DNA of 32,714 nucleotides from Flavobacteriales bacterium (GTDB taxonomy: Bacteria; Bacteroidota; Bacteroidia; Flavobacteriales_C; GCA-002722245): assembly GCA_002720635.1 (NCBI GenBank), contig PBJD01000022.1:1-32714 (forward strand), in the 5' to 3' direction. The notes under the pieces were generated by a model, which did not search any database, had not been told where the DNA came from, and saw nothing but the letters and a program-made list of their open reading frames with translations. The translations under genes and the position numbers were made by a program. Position 1 is the first letter of the stretch; every line of letters starts with the position of its first letter. Of this stretch, positions 18,867 to 27,242 are shown in pieces.

Positions 18867-19792
18867 TACCCTATAACTTTAGCCCCTTCAGAATTAACCT
18901 GAGAAACATGAATTTCGAAATCAACGCCATATTGAGTATACACATCACCCATTGCCGCCTTTACTTTATTTGCGGTTTCTTCCCCTTTAGACAAACCAAA
19001 AATAGAAGGTCCAGAACCTGAAATAGAACAACCTAAAGCCCCAGCTTCAATAGTTGCCCTTTTAACTTTTTCATAACCGGGTATAAGAATTGAACGAATT
19101 GGCTCAATAACAACATCTACTAATGATCGCCCTATTAAATCATAGTCTTCAGAATATAATCCCGCAACTAAACCTCCAACATTACCCCATTGAGTAATTG
19201 CTTTGGAAAGATCAATACCTCCCTTTAAAACTCTACGAGCATCCCTTGTCTTTACCTCCAGTTGAGGATGAATAACTGTCGCCCAAAGCTCTTTTGGAGA
19301 ATCTATTTTAATAATATCCAAAGGTTCGTAAGACCTTACCAAAGTAAAACCACCACAAATTGAAGGTGCTACATTATCCGCATGCGCGACACCAGTTGCA
19401 CAACGTTCTCCTTCCATTGCAAACTTAACCAACTCTTTTTTTGTGAAAGGAGTTCCTAATAATTCATTTACAGCAACTACTGCAGCTGCTGAACTGGCTG
19501 CTGAACTTCCAATTCCACTTCCTGGCTTTACGCCTTTAGTTAATTCGATTTCAAAACCTTGATCAGATCCTAATTTATCCAAAAGTGCTTTCACTGCCAC
19601 TCCAGCTACATTTTTATCAGCTGCAAGAGGCAAATTTTCCGCATTATGACAAGCAGTAATTACAATATCGTTTTTATTAGTTTTTGTAACCAACGCCTCA
19701 TCACCCGGGTAATCCAAGGCCAAACCTAAAACATCGAAACCACATGCTACATTAGCAACAGTTGCTGGGGCAAATACTTTTAACTGATTCAT
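18866..19792 (-). CDS. thrB: Homoserine kinase
   Basis: KVFAPATVANVACGFDVLGLALDYPGDE, KPGSGIGSSAASSAAAVVAVNELLG, GALGCSISGSGPSIFGL: GHMP kinase. Confidence 0.97.
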   Translation of the reverse strand: MNQLKVFAPATVANVACGFDVLGLALDYPGDEALVTKTNKNDIVITACHNAENLPLAADKNVAGVAVKALLDKLGSDQGFEIELTKGVKPGSGIGSSAASSAAAVVAVNELLGTPFTKKELVKFAMEGERCATGVAHADNVAPSICGGFTLVRSYEPLDIIKIDSPKELWATVIHPQLEVKTRDARRVLKGGIDLSKAITQWGNVGGLVAGLYSEDYDLIGRSLVDVVIEPIRSILIPGYEKVKRATIEAGALGCSISGSGPSIFGLSKGEETANKVKAAMGDVYTQYGVDFEIHVSQVNSEGAKVIG

Positions 19793-19795
19793 TTT

Positions 19796-22228
19796 TTAAT
19801 AGTTAGCAATTCTTACAATGTCCGCAAAAACCCCTGCGGCAGTGACTCCCGCTCCTGCCCCCGCTCCTTGAATAACCATGGGTTGTGAAACATACCTATC
19901 TGTATACAATGCTACTGTATTATCAGTTCCTTGCAAATTATAAAATGGATGAGTTGAGTCAACGGCTTGCAATTCAACAGTTGCTTTTCCATCCTCATAC
20001 TTAGCAATAACTCTTAATTTTCTATCTTCAGATTGAGCATTTCCAACCATTTGTCGGAAAGTTGATTCGTCATTCTTTAACAACTGGAAAAAATCTTCCA
20101 CAGTATCTACTTCGAAGCAAGCTTTAGGAAGAATATCTTTTACCTCTATATCATCAAATTCCATTTTAATTCCTGCTTCACGAACCAGAATTAATATTTT
20201 ACGTTTAACATCCACGCCTGATAAATCTATTCTTGGATCTGGCTCAGTATACCCTTCCGTTTTTGCCTGCATTACAACATCATGAAAAGTATTACTTCCA
20301 TCATATGTATTGAAAATAAAATTTAATGATCCAGAAACTGTAGCCTCTATTTTTTGAATTCGATCTCCAGAATGAACCAAATCGTTAATGGTCCCAATTA
20401 CCGGAAGACCTGCTCCAACATTTGTTTCATACAAAAACTTAACATTATTCTTCAAACATATTGCTTTAAGTTCTTGATATAATTCATAATCCGAAGAGCA
20501 AGCAATTTTATTTGCAGTAACAACATTAATATTATTTTCCAACGCTGTTTTATATACTGATGCAATTTCATAATTTGCCGTACAGTCAACAAAAACAGAA
20601 TTTCTTAAATTTAATTCAGAAATTTTATCAATTAAAATATCTTTCTCAAAAGCATCTGAAGAAGCATCCACTTTATCTTGCCATCCATCAAGATCAATTC
20701 CTTCAGAATCCAGCAACATCTTTTTTGAATTTGCCAGCCCAGCAACACGAACTACAATATTTGAATTTTTCTGTAACACTTTTTGTTGTTGCTTTACCTG
20801 CTCAACTAAAGTTCCTCCAACATTACCTACACCAACCACAAAAAGGTTGAGCACTTTGTTTGATCCTTCAAAATGGTTTTCATGAAGTACATTTAATGCT
20901 TTTTTAACATCTTTTTCTTCTATCACTGCCGAAATATTTCTCTCTGATGATCCTTGAGCAATAGCTCTCATATTTACTCCATTACTTCCAAGTGTGTTAA
21001 ACATTTTTCCACTCACATTAACCTGTCCACTCATCTTTTCACCAACTAAGGCAATAACCGACAAACCAGTTTCAACTCTTGGACTATTAATTTTTCCTGT
21101 TTGAATTTCAAACTCAAATTCTTCTTTAACCGCATCAACCGCAAGGGTTATATCTTCTGGGTTAATTGCAAATGATATTGAATGCTCAGATGATGCCTGA
21201 GTAATTAAAATAATATTCACTTTCGCTTTGGAAAGAGCACCAAATAAACGAGCTGATATTCCAGGAATACCAATCATACCGGAACCACTTAAACTCGCAA
21301 GAGCTATCTTGTCAATTGAACTAATCCCTTTAATCGGCATACCTTCATCAGCACTTGCAGTAATTAAGGTACCTTGATCTTCTGGAGAAAAAGTATTTTT
21401 AATTTTTAGAGGAATTCCTTTTTTGTAAACAGGCAAAATTGTTGGCGGATAAATAACCTTCGCTCCAAAATGAGAAAGCTCCATAGCTTCCTTATAAGAA
21501 GCAAACTTGACCGGGAATGCAGATTTCACCTTCCTTGGATCCGCAGTATACATACCGCTAACGTCGGTCCATATTTGTAATTCAGCAGCATTTGATCCTG
21601 CTGCAAACAAAGCGGCAGAGAAATCAGACCCACCTCTTCCCAAAGTAGAAGTTACTCCCTCCTCTGTAGAAGCTACAAAACCAGGAGCAACAAATACATT
21701 TGAACTGCTCGACTCAAAAAATTCTTGAATTTTTTTATAAGTTCTGTCATACAAAACAGTAGCTCCTCCAAATTCAGTATTAGTTGATATCAATGATTTT
21801 GAATCGACCAATTCGGCTCCAATGGATTTACTAAGTAAAATGGACGAGAGTGATTCTCCAAAACTAACAATATAATCAGATGTTTTAAGAGACAGCTCTC
21901 TAACAAGATAAACTCCATTTAATATATCTTCTAATTGGTTTAAAAGAACTTTAACATTAGCAATCACTCCACTTTGCTGATCAATTGTAATTAATTCCCG
22001 AATCGCATCGAAATGTTTGTTTTCGATTTTTTTTACAATTTCTTTATACGAACCATCTCCATTCGCAGCTAATTGACTTGCAGCTAAAAGTTTATTGGTG
22101 ACTTGCGTCATAGCTGAAACAACTACAATTATCCTATCATCTTTTGCCTCATTAGCAATTATATTTTTCACCTTTTTGATAGATTCTGCTGTCCCTACAG
22201 ATGTTCCTCCAAATTTTAAAACCTTCAT
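19796..22228 (-). CDS. thrA: Bifunctional aspartate kinase/homoserine dehydrogenase
   Basis: MKVLKFGGTSVGTAESI, ACT region, then LNLFVVGVGNVGGTLVEQVKQQ and ETNVGAGLPVIGTINDLVHSGD of homoserine dehydrogenase. Confidence 0.98.
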   Translation of the reverse strand: MKVLKFGGTSVGTAESIKKVKNIIANEAKDDRIIVVVSAMTQVTNKLLAASQLAANGDGSYKEIVKKIENKHFDAIRELITIDQQSGVIANVKVLLNQLEDILNGVYLVRELSLKTSDYIVSFGESLSSILLSKSIGAELVDSKSLISTNTEFGGATVLYDRTYKKIQEFFESSSSNVFVAPGFVASTEEGVTSTLGRGGSDFSAALFAAGSNAAELQIWTDVSGMYTADPRKVKSAFPVKFASYKEAMELSHFGAKVIYPPTILPVYKKGIPLKIKNTFSPEDQGTLITASADEGMPIKGISSIDKIALASLSGSGMIGIPGISARLFGALSKAKVNIILITQASSEHSISFAINPEDITLAVDAVKEEFEFEIQTGKINSPRVETGLSVIALVGEKMSGQVNVSGKMFNTLGSNGVNMRAIAQGSSERNISAVIEEKDVKKALNVLHENHFEGSNKVLNLFVVGVGNVGGTLVEQVKQQQKVLQKNSNIVVRVAGLANSKKMLLDSEGIDLDGWQDKVDASSDAFEKDILIDKISELNLRNSVFVDCTANYEIASVYKTALENNINVVTANKIACSSDYELYQELKAICLKNNVKFLYETNVGAGLPVIGTINDLVHSGDRIQKIEATVSGSLNFIFNTYDGSNTFHDVVMQAKTEGYTEPDPRIDLSGVDVKRKILILVREAGIKMEFDDIEVKDILPKACFEVDTVEDFFQLLKNDESTFRQMVGNAQSEDRKLRVIAKYEDGKATVELQAVDSTHPFYNLQGTDNTVALYTDRYVSQPMVIQGAGAGAGVTAAGVFADIVRIANY

Positions 22229-22257
22229 TTCTATTTTTTTAAATTGTTTCGAACTGC

Positions 22258-22270
22258 GCGCCTAAGGCGC
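22258..22270 (-). repeat. GC-rich hairpin GCGCC-TTA-GGCGC in the thrA 5' leader
   Basis: Perfect self-complementary arms about 30 nt upstream of thrA ATG. Confidence 0.5.
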
Positions 22271-22290
22271 AAAAATATTGAATTATGTCG

Positions 22291-22312
22291 TGACTAAATA
22301 ACGATTTAGTCA
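22291..22312 (-). repeat. Hairpin TGACTAAAT-CGTT-ATTTAGTCA in the thrA 5' leader
   Basis: Perfect 9-bp arms around a 4-nt loop. Confidence 0.6.
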
Positions 22313-22345
22313 GAAATAACGATAGTAGTATATTATATGTGAAAA

Positions 22346-22432
22346 TTACGCCCCAAAAGGGGTGATAATAGCGATAGCGATAGTGGTAATTATCGATGTG
22401 TTTTGAATTGTATTTATGCTATTATTTCTCAT
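22346..22432 (-). CDS. Putative thr operon leader peptide MRNNSINTIQNTSIITTIAIAIITPFGA
   Basis: Minus-strand ATG AGA AAT AAT AGC ATA AAT ACA ATT CAA AAC ACA TCG ATA ATT ACC ACT ATC GCT ATC GCT ATT ATC ACC CCT TTT GGG GCG TAA. 5 Thr and 8 Ile in 28 residues; stop overlaps a CCCCTTTTGGGG hairpin; upstream of thrA. Confidence 0.78.
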   Translation of the reverse strand: MRNNSINTIQNTSIITTIAIAIITPFGA

Positions 22433-22440
22433 TTACATCT

Positions 22441-22448
22441 CAAATATA
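22441..22448 (-). promoter_or_regulatory. Bacteroidota-type -7 box TATATTTG for the thr leader
   Basis: Exact TAnnTTTG on the minus strand, 8 nt before the leader ATG. Confidence 0.5.
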
Positions 22449-22495
22449 CAAAGAAAAACCAAATTAAATGTAAACCGTAAATTAGCTATTCATTA

Positions 22496-23233
22496 ATGCG
22501 CAGAAAAATCACCATATTATTTTTCATGTACTCTCTAATATTTTCGGGATGTTCTCCAAAATTTCATGACAGTTATAGCGGAAAAGGAGACGGAAGAAGC
22601 TATAAAATCAGGTTTAATGATTCCTACGGAGGAGGAAGTGGGAGAAGAAGCCAACTGGGATATAAAGATTCATACCGTGGTAGAACTGGTGGACGAAAAA
22701 ACCAAATGCGCTATCGAGATGCATACAGCGGACAAGCAGGTGGACGAAGAAGCCAAATGAGGTTCAGGGACACATACAGTGGAGTAACAGGTGGACGAAA
22801 AAATCAAATGCGATTCAGAGATTCTTATGGTGGAAGTAGTGGACGAAAAAATCAACACGGATTTAAAGATTCTTACGGAGGGGAAAATGGACGAAAACGA
22901 CAACATGGTTTCAGGGATTCTTATGGAAGTAAAAGTAAAGGCAGAAAAGGACAACTTGGATTTAAAGATTCCTACAGCTCTGCTAACTCCAGAAAATTAA
23001 ACTCAAAATTTAAAGATTCATACAGTTCAAATAATTCGAGAAAATTAAACTCAAAATTTAAAGATTCATACAGCTCAAAACAAATCGGTAATTCTGAAAG
23101 CAAAAGTATTATTGGAATTAAATTCAAACTATTTAAAAAACGGGATAGTTATAACTCTCCCTCCAAAAAACATAAAATTCCCAAAAAAAAGAAAAAAATA
23201 AATCGTTCAACTCGATTTGAAGGAATGAAGTAA
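22496..23233 (+). CDS. Basic repeat lipoprotein with tandem DSYxG..GRKxQxxF repeats
   Basis: Signal peptide and lipobox (MRRKITILFFMYSLIFSGC) then units such as DAYSGQAGGRRSQMRFR, DTYSGVTGGRKNQMRFR, DSYGGSSGRKNQHGFK, DSYSSNNSRKLNSKFK. Confidence 0.82.
   Translation: MRRKITILFFMYSLIFSGCSPKFHDSYSGKGDGRSYKIRFNDSYGGGSGRRSQLGYKDSYRGRTGGRKNQMRYRDAYSGQAGGRRSQMRFRDTYSGVTGGRKNQMRFRDSYGGSSGRKNQHGFKDSYGGENGRKRQHGFRDSYGSKSKGRKGQLGFKDSYSSANSRKLNSKFKDSYSSNNSRKLNSKFKDSYSSKQIGNSESKSIIGIKFKLFKKRDSYNSPSKKHKIPKKKKKINRSTRFEGMK
22568..23158 (+). repeat. In-frame tandem repeats of 48-51 bp (about 10 regular and 2 degenerate units)
   Basis: DSY/DAY/DTY at 16-17 aa spacing. The final units starting at 22964, 23012 and 23060 have an exact 48-bp period and share AGAAAATTAAACTCAAAATTTAAAGATTCATACAG almost identically. 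Confidence 0.85.
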
Positions 23234-23289
23234 TATGAAGAATATATTTTGATTTATAAGATAGTTGAATAATTGCTTAATTTAGAGGT

Positions 23290-23799
23290 ATGAAATCAAC
23301 AACTGCAAAAAGCACTTTTGCTTCAGCAACACACATCGTTTTGCCAAACAATACAAATACCCTGGGAAACTTAATGGGAGGACAACTTTTAAACTGGCTT
23401 GACGTTATTGGCGCAATAAGCGCTCACAGACATTGCCGAAGAGTAGTTGTTACTGCATCCGTTGGAAAAGTTGCTTTTCAAAAACCTATAAAACTGGGTG
23501 ATATTGTAACACTTGAAGCAAAAGTTTCAAGAGCATTTACTTCAAGTATGGAAGTTGTAATGGATGTTTGGGTTGAAGATCATATAACAGGTGATAAAAA
23601 AAGACACAATGAAGCTATTTTCACCTTTGTAGCGGTAGATCAAATTGGACGCCCAATTGAAGTCCCGGAGTTAATTCCAGAATCAGATCAAGAAAAAGAG
23701 CGTTATAAAGGAGCGTTAAGAAGGAGACAACTTAATTTGATTATGGCTGGAAAAATGTCTGCAAAAGACGCTATTGAACTAAAGTCCTTATTTCAATAA
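23290..23799 (+). CDS. Acyl-CoA thioesterase (hotdog fold)
   Basis: IVLPNNTNTLGNLMGGQLLNWLDVIGAISAHRHCRRVVVTASVGKVAFQKPIKLGDIVTLEAKV. Confidence 0.93.
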   Translation: MKSTTAKSTFASATHIVLPNNTNTLGNLMGGQLLNWLDVIGAISAHRHCRRVVVTASVGKVAFQKPIKLGDIVTLEAKVSRAFTSSMEVVMDVWVEDHITGDKKRHNEAIFTFVAVDQIGRPIEVPELIPESDQEKERYKGALRRRQLNLIMAGKMSAKDAIELKSLFQ

Positions 23800-23814
23800 A
23801 CTTAGGATAAAAGG

Positions 23815-24654
23815 ATGAAAAAAAATCAAGATGAAAAAAGATCCCTTTGGCAACGGTTAAAAGTTCGCTACCACCTATCCATCGTTAATAAAAATTTATT
23901 TCTTGAAGTTTACAGTAGAAATATTTCCCTTGGAAGATTAATTCTTTTGATAACGGCAAGCACTCTTTCCGTAAGTTTACTTACTTATTTAATAATAGCT
24001 TTCACACCCGTTAAATCCTATATAATTCCGGGTTATGAATCCGCATCAGATCATGCTTATTTAATAGAAAACACCAAACAACTGTTCAGACTTCAAAAAA
24101 AAGTTCAAAGTAAAATTGAATACAGTTTAAAACTCGATTCTACCTTTCAAGATTTTGGAATTCCACTTGACTCTATAAACAACGCAACATTTGAAAAGGT
24201 AAATTTAGAGGCAAGAAATAATGAATTATTACCCGATGGATTTATCAATCTCTCCTTTTCAGAAGAATCGAAATCTTTAGCCTATTTTCATTTTTTCAAA
24301 CCAATTACAGGACTTATATCAAAAGAATTAAAAATAAATGAAGGTCATAATGGAATAGATATCGTGGCTGAAAAAAATGCCGGTGTAAAGAGCACTTTAA
24401 ATGGAAAGGTCATTTTATCGGCATGGACAGTAGAAACAGGACATGTTATTGCCATCCAACACAGCAATGATTTAATTAGTGTTTACAAACATAATTCTGT
24501 TTTATTAAAAAAAGAAGGAGCCATTGTCAAAGCAGGAGAGGTAATTGCTATTGTTGGAAATAGCGGAAAATTCACAACAGGACCTCATTTACATTTCGAA
24601 ATATGGTTTAAAGGCTCTCCCTTAAACCCAGAGGAAGTAATTAATTTTGAATAA
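23815..24654 (+). CDS. M23 family metallopeptidase, membrane-anchored
   Basis: TM segment, then GHNGIDIVAEKNAGVKSTLNGKVILSAWTVETGHVIAIQHSNDLISVYKHNSVLLKKEGAIVKAGEVIAIVGNSGKFTTGPHLHFEIWFKGSPLNPEEVI. Confidence 0.92.
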   Translation: MKKNQDEKRSLWQRLKVRYHLSIVNKNLFLEVYSRNISLGRLILLITASTLSVSLLTYLIIAFTPVKSYIIPGYESASDHAYLIENTKQLFRLQKKVQSKIEYSLKLDSTFQDFGIPLDSINNATFEKVNLEARNNELLPDGFINLSFSEESKSLAYFHFFKPITGLISKELKINEGHNGIDIVAEKNAGVKSTLNGKVILSAWTVETGHVIAIQHSNDLISVYKHNSVLLKKEGAIVKAGEVIAIVGNSGKFTTGPHLHFEIWFKGSPLNPEEVINFE

Positions 24655-24690
24655 AAAACCATTAACAACAAATACCACAATTAAACAAAA

Positions 24691-25185
24691 ATGAATTGCC
24701 CTTCTTGCTCAAAAAAAATCAACCCAAAAGCTATAAGATGTCCATATTGTAAAACTGTATTGGTATCTAAAGAAAAATTTTCCGAAACGGTAAAAAAGCG
24801 AAAAGAAAAATCCTTGGAGACAGAAAAAAAAGACTTTATTAAGTCTGGAAGAAACACATTGTTGATTGTTGGCGGTTTAAATATAATCCCACTATTCATT
24901 TATCTTTCTCAAGGAGATGATCTGTCAGCAATTATTCAAGGCATTATTGCTGGAATTTTCTTAGGACTAGGTTTGTTAGCCACAAAGGCTCCATATGCAG
25001 CTTTACTCTCAGGGATAATTGTATATCTATTGGTAATAGGCCTCTCAGCACTTGCAGATCCAGAAAGTATTGTTAAAGGTATCTTTGTTAAAATAATTGT
25101 TATTTATTATCTCTTTAAAGGTATGCTTGCAGCCAATAAATTCAAGAAAAAATACAAAAACAAAGACATACTTGATGCTGCTTAA
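24691..25185 (+). CDS. Zinc-ribbon membrane protein of unknown function
   Basis: N-terminal CPSCSKKINPKAIRCPYC, then several hydrophobic helices. Confidence 0.65.
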   Translation: MNCPSCSKKINPKAIRCPYCKTVLVSKEKFSETVKKRKEKSLETEKKDFIKSGRNTLLIVGGLNIIPLFIYLSQGDDLSAIIQGIIAGIFLGLGLLATKAPYAALLSGIIVYLLVIGLSALADPESIVKGIFVKIIVIYYLFKGMLAANKFKKKYKNKDILDAA

Positions 25186-25262
25186 AAATAAATTTTAATC
25201 CAACCAAAGAACACATTTAAAAGAGCCTATAACGAATATTACATATTGGATAAAGACACGAT

Positions 25263-27056
25263 TTAAAAGTAAATCAGCTTTAAAATGATAAGTGTCGACA
25301 CCATGAACAAGGCTGTTAAAGGAAATCCAAATTTAAAGTAGTCCTTGAACTTATATCCACCCGGACCATATACCATTAAATTGGTTTGATATCCAATGGG
25401 AGTTAAAAAAGTTTTAGAACCCGCAAAAGCAACACAAAAAAGAAAAGGTTTGTAATCATAACCCTTTAATTCTGCAAAACTTAAAGCAACTGGAAGAATT
25501 ATAGAAACCGCGGCAATATTGGTCATGTATGCAGCCAGTAAATTGGTAATTAAATATACACCCGCTAAAATCCCCATTATACCCAAGGGTTCCAGTATAG
25601 TCAATCCTTCGGTTGCTATAAACTTAGCAGCGCCACTTTTGTCCATAGCCACACCTATGGAAAGAGCACCCCCCATTATCGCTATTAAATTAATATTAAT
25701 AGCTCGCTTTACCTCACCAAACAAAACAACTCGCGTTAACAATAAAAACACAAATAGAAGTAAAAGTGACTGAAAAAGACTCAATAAACCAAGTGCAGGA
25801 AGAAGAATAGCAATAACTGTTGAAATAATTAATGAAGTTGACTTCTTTCCATCAATATCTTGTAATTGGCGAACATTGGAAATCAACGTAACTTCTTTTG
25901 CCTGAGCTATTCTTTTATAAAAATCATGTCCTGCTACACATAACATCATATCTCCTTTTTGCAGAGTCATCTCACCTATTTTACCGTACAATTTCTCACC
26001 ATCTCTTCTTACTGCAATAATAGCCGCATCAAATTTAGCTCTAAAATCAGTATCTTTTATTTTCTTCCTTGATAAGGATGAGTTATAAGGGACAATCACC
26101 TCAACCACTTCTTTTTTACGCTGTAATTTTTCCAGATCATTAGGCATCTCCAAGCCCAGATCCAAATTCACGATATCGGCAATATTATCAGTTTCTCCGG
26201 CAAATATTATATAATCTCCGGCACGCATAATCTCCTTTGGCCCGGGAGCTGTTCTTACCTTATCGGGACGAACAATTTCAACTAAATAAAGTCCTTTTAA
26301 ACTTCTTAAATTTGACTCTCCGATTGTTTTTCCAACTAAAGGAGATTTTTCCGTTACTAATAAATCAACTAAATATTCTCTTTTGTTTTTATGAAAATTG
26401 GAAATCATACCTGTATTGTCAGGAAGAATCTTTTTGCCAAAAATTAAAATATATACTATTCCGATCAATACAAGAGGAGCCCCTATTTGAAAAAAAGAAA
26501 ACATAGTAAGTCCTGCAGAAGGACCAATTTCACCAACTACAATACTATTAGCAATTAAATTAGTAGATGTCCCTATAAGAGTTAGCCCGCCACCCATTAT
26601 TGCGGCAAAAGATAGTGGGATTAATAATTTTGAGGGAGAAATATTATTCTTTTTTCCCCAATCAACAACATAAGGTAATAATAATGCAACCAATGGAGTG
26701 TTATTCATAAACCCTGAAAAAAGAGATACGTAAGCAGTCATTTTAAAAGTGAATTTGAAATAACCTTTTGTTTTCAAGAATAAATTCTGAAAGATATTTT
26801 CAATTACCGGACTCCTTTTTAAGAATTGGCCTATAACCAATAACATTATAATAATTGCTACCTGTTCATCAGCAAAGGACGACAGCACATCATTGGTTGT
26901 TATAATACCCGGAAATACCAAAAGTCCAACGGCACCCAAAAAAGTAATAGAAGTATTGTAAATCTCCCGATACAAAAAAATAATTGTTAGCAGAACTACT
27001 CCAATTACGTAAATGTGGATTCCTAAATCGCTAATATATTCACTCAATTGAAACAT
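25263..27056 (-). CDS. SLC13-family permease with TrkA-C (RCK_C) domains
   Basis: Two membrane halves (FMNNTPLVALLLPYVVDW; GTSTNLIANSIVVGEIG; TPIGYQTNLMVYGPGGYKFKDYFKFG) flanking two RCK_C-like stretches (PLVGKTIGESNLRSLKGLYLVEIVRPDK; KIKDTDFRAKFDAAIIAVRRDGEKLYGKIGEMTLQKGDMML). Confidence 0.92.
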   Translation of the reverse strand: MFQLSEYISDLGIHIYVIGVVLLTIIFLYREIYNTSITFLGAVGLLVFPGIITTNDVLSSFADEQVAIIIMLLVIGQFLKRSPVIENIFQNLFLKTKGYFKFTFKMTAYVSLFSGFMNNTPLVALLLPYVVDWGKKNNISPSKLLIPLSFAAIMGGGLTLIGTSTNLIANSIVVGEIGPSAGLTMFSFFQIGAPLVLIGIVYILIFGKKILPDNTGMISNFHKNKREYLVDLLVTEKSPLVGKTIGESNLRSLKGLYLVEIVRPDKVRTAPGPKEIMRAGDYIIFAGETDNIADIVNLDLGLEMPNDLEKLQRKKEVVEVIVPYNSSLSRKKIKDTDFRAKFDAAIIAVRRDGEKLYGKIGEMTLQKGDMMLCVAGHDFYKRIAQAKEVTLISNVRQLQDIDGKKSTSLIISTVIAILLPALGLLSLFQSLLLLFVFLLLTRVVLFGEVKRAININLIAIMGGALSIGVAMDKSGAAKFIATEGLTILEPLGIMGILAGVYLITNLLAAYMTNIAAVSIILPVALSFAELKGYDYKPFLFCVAFAGSKTFLTPIGYQTNLMVYGPGGYKFKDYFKFGFPLTALFMVSTLIILKLIYF

Positions 27057-27242
27057 AAATCACCGACAAAGTTAGCAATACTAATAAAAGTAATTTTTAA
27101 CCTGTAAATTTTCCGGTGTAAAGGCCCTATATATTTAAATTAAGTTTGTTAATAACTTGTCAATAAACCAGTTGAAAAAGAAGACTTTTTATTTGTAATT
27201 TCTACTAGTTAAAATATTTATCTTTATCATCTTACTGATGAA

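Noticed and set aside
18566-21728. Plus-strand ORFs within thrC and thrA
   Set aside because: Antisense to well-conserved thr operon enzymes.
22258-22270. GCGCCTTAGGCGC as a canonical rho-independent terminator for the thr leader
   Set aside because: In the direction of thrA transcription the T run precedes the stem instead of following it, so it is not a standard intrinsic terminator; kept only as a structural element.
22566-23000. Overlapping ORFs 22566..22760, 22791..23000 (+) and 22670..22954 (-) with their own repetitive proteins
   Set aside because: They are frame shadows of the 48-51-bp tandem repeats in the lipoprotein gene 22496..23233, which alone has a signal peptide and consistent repeat logic.
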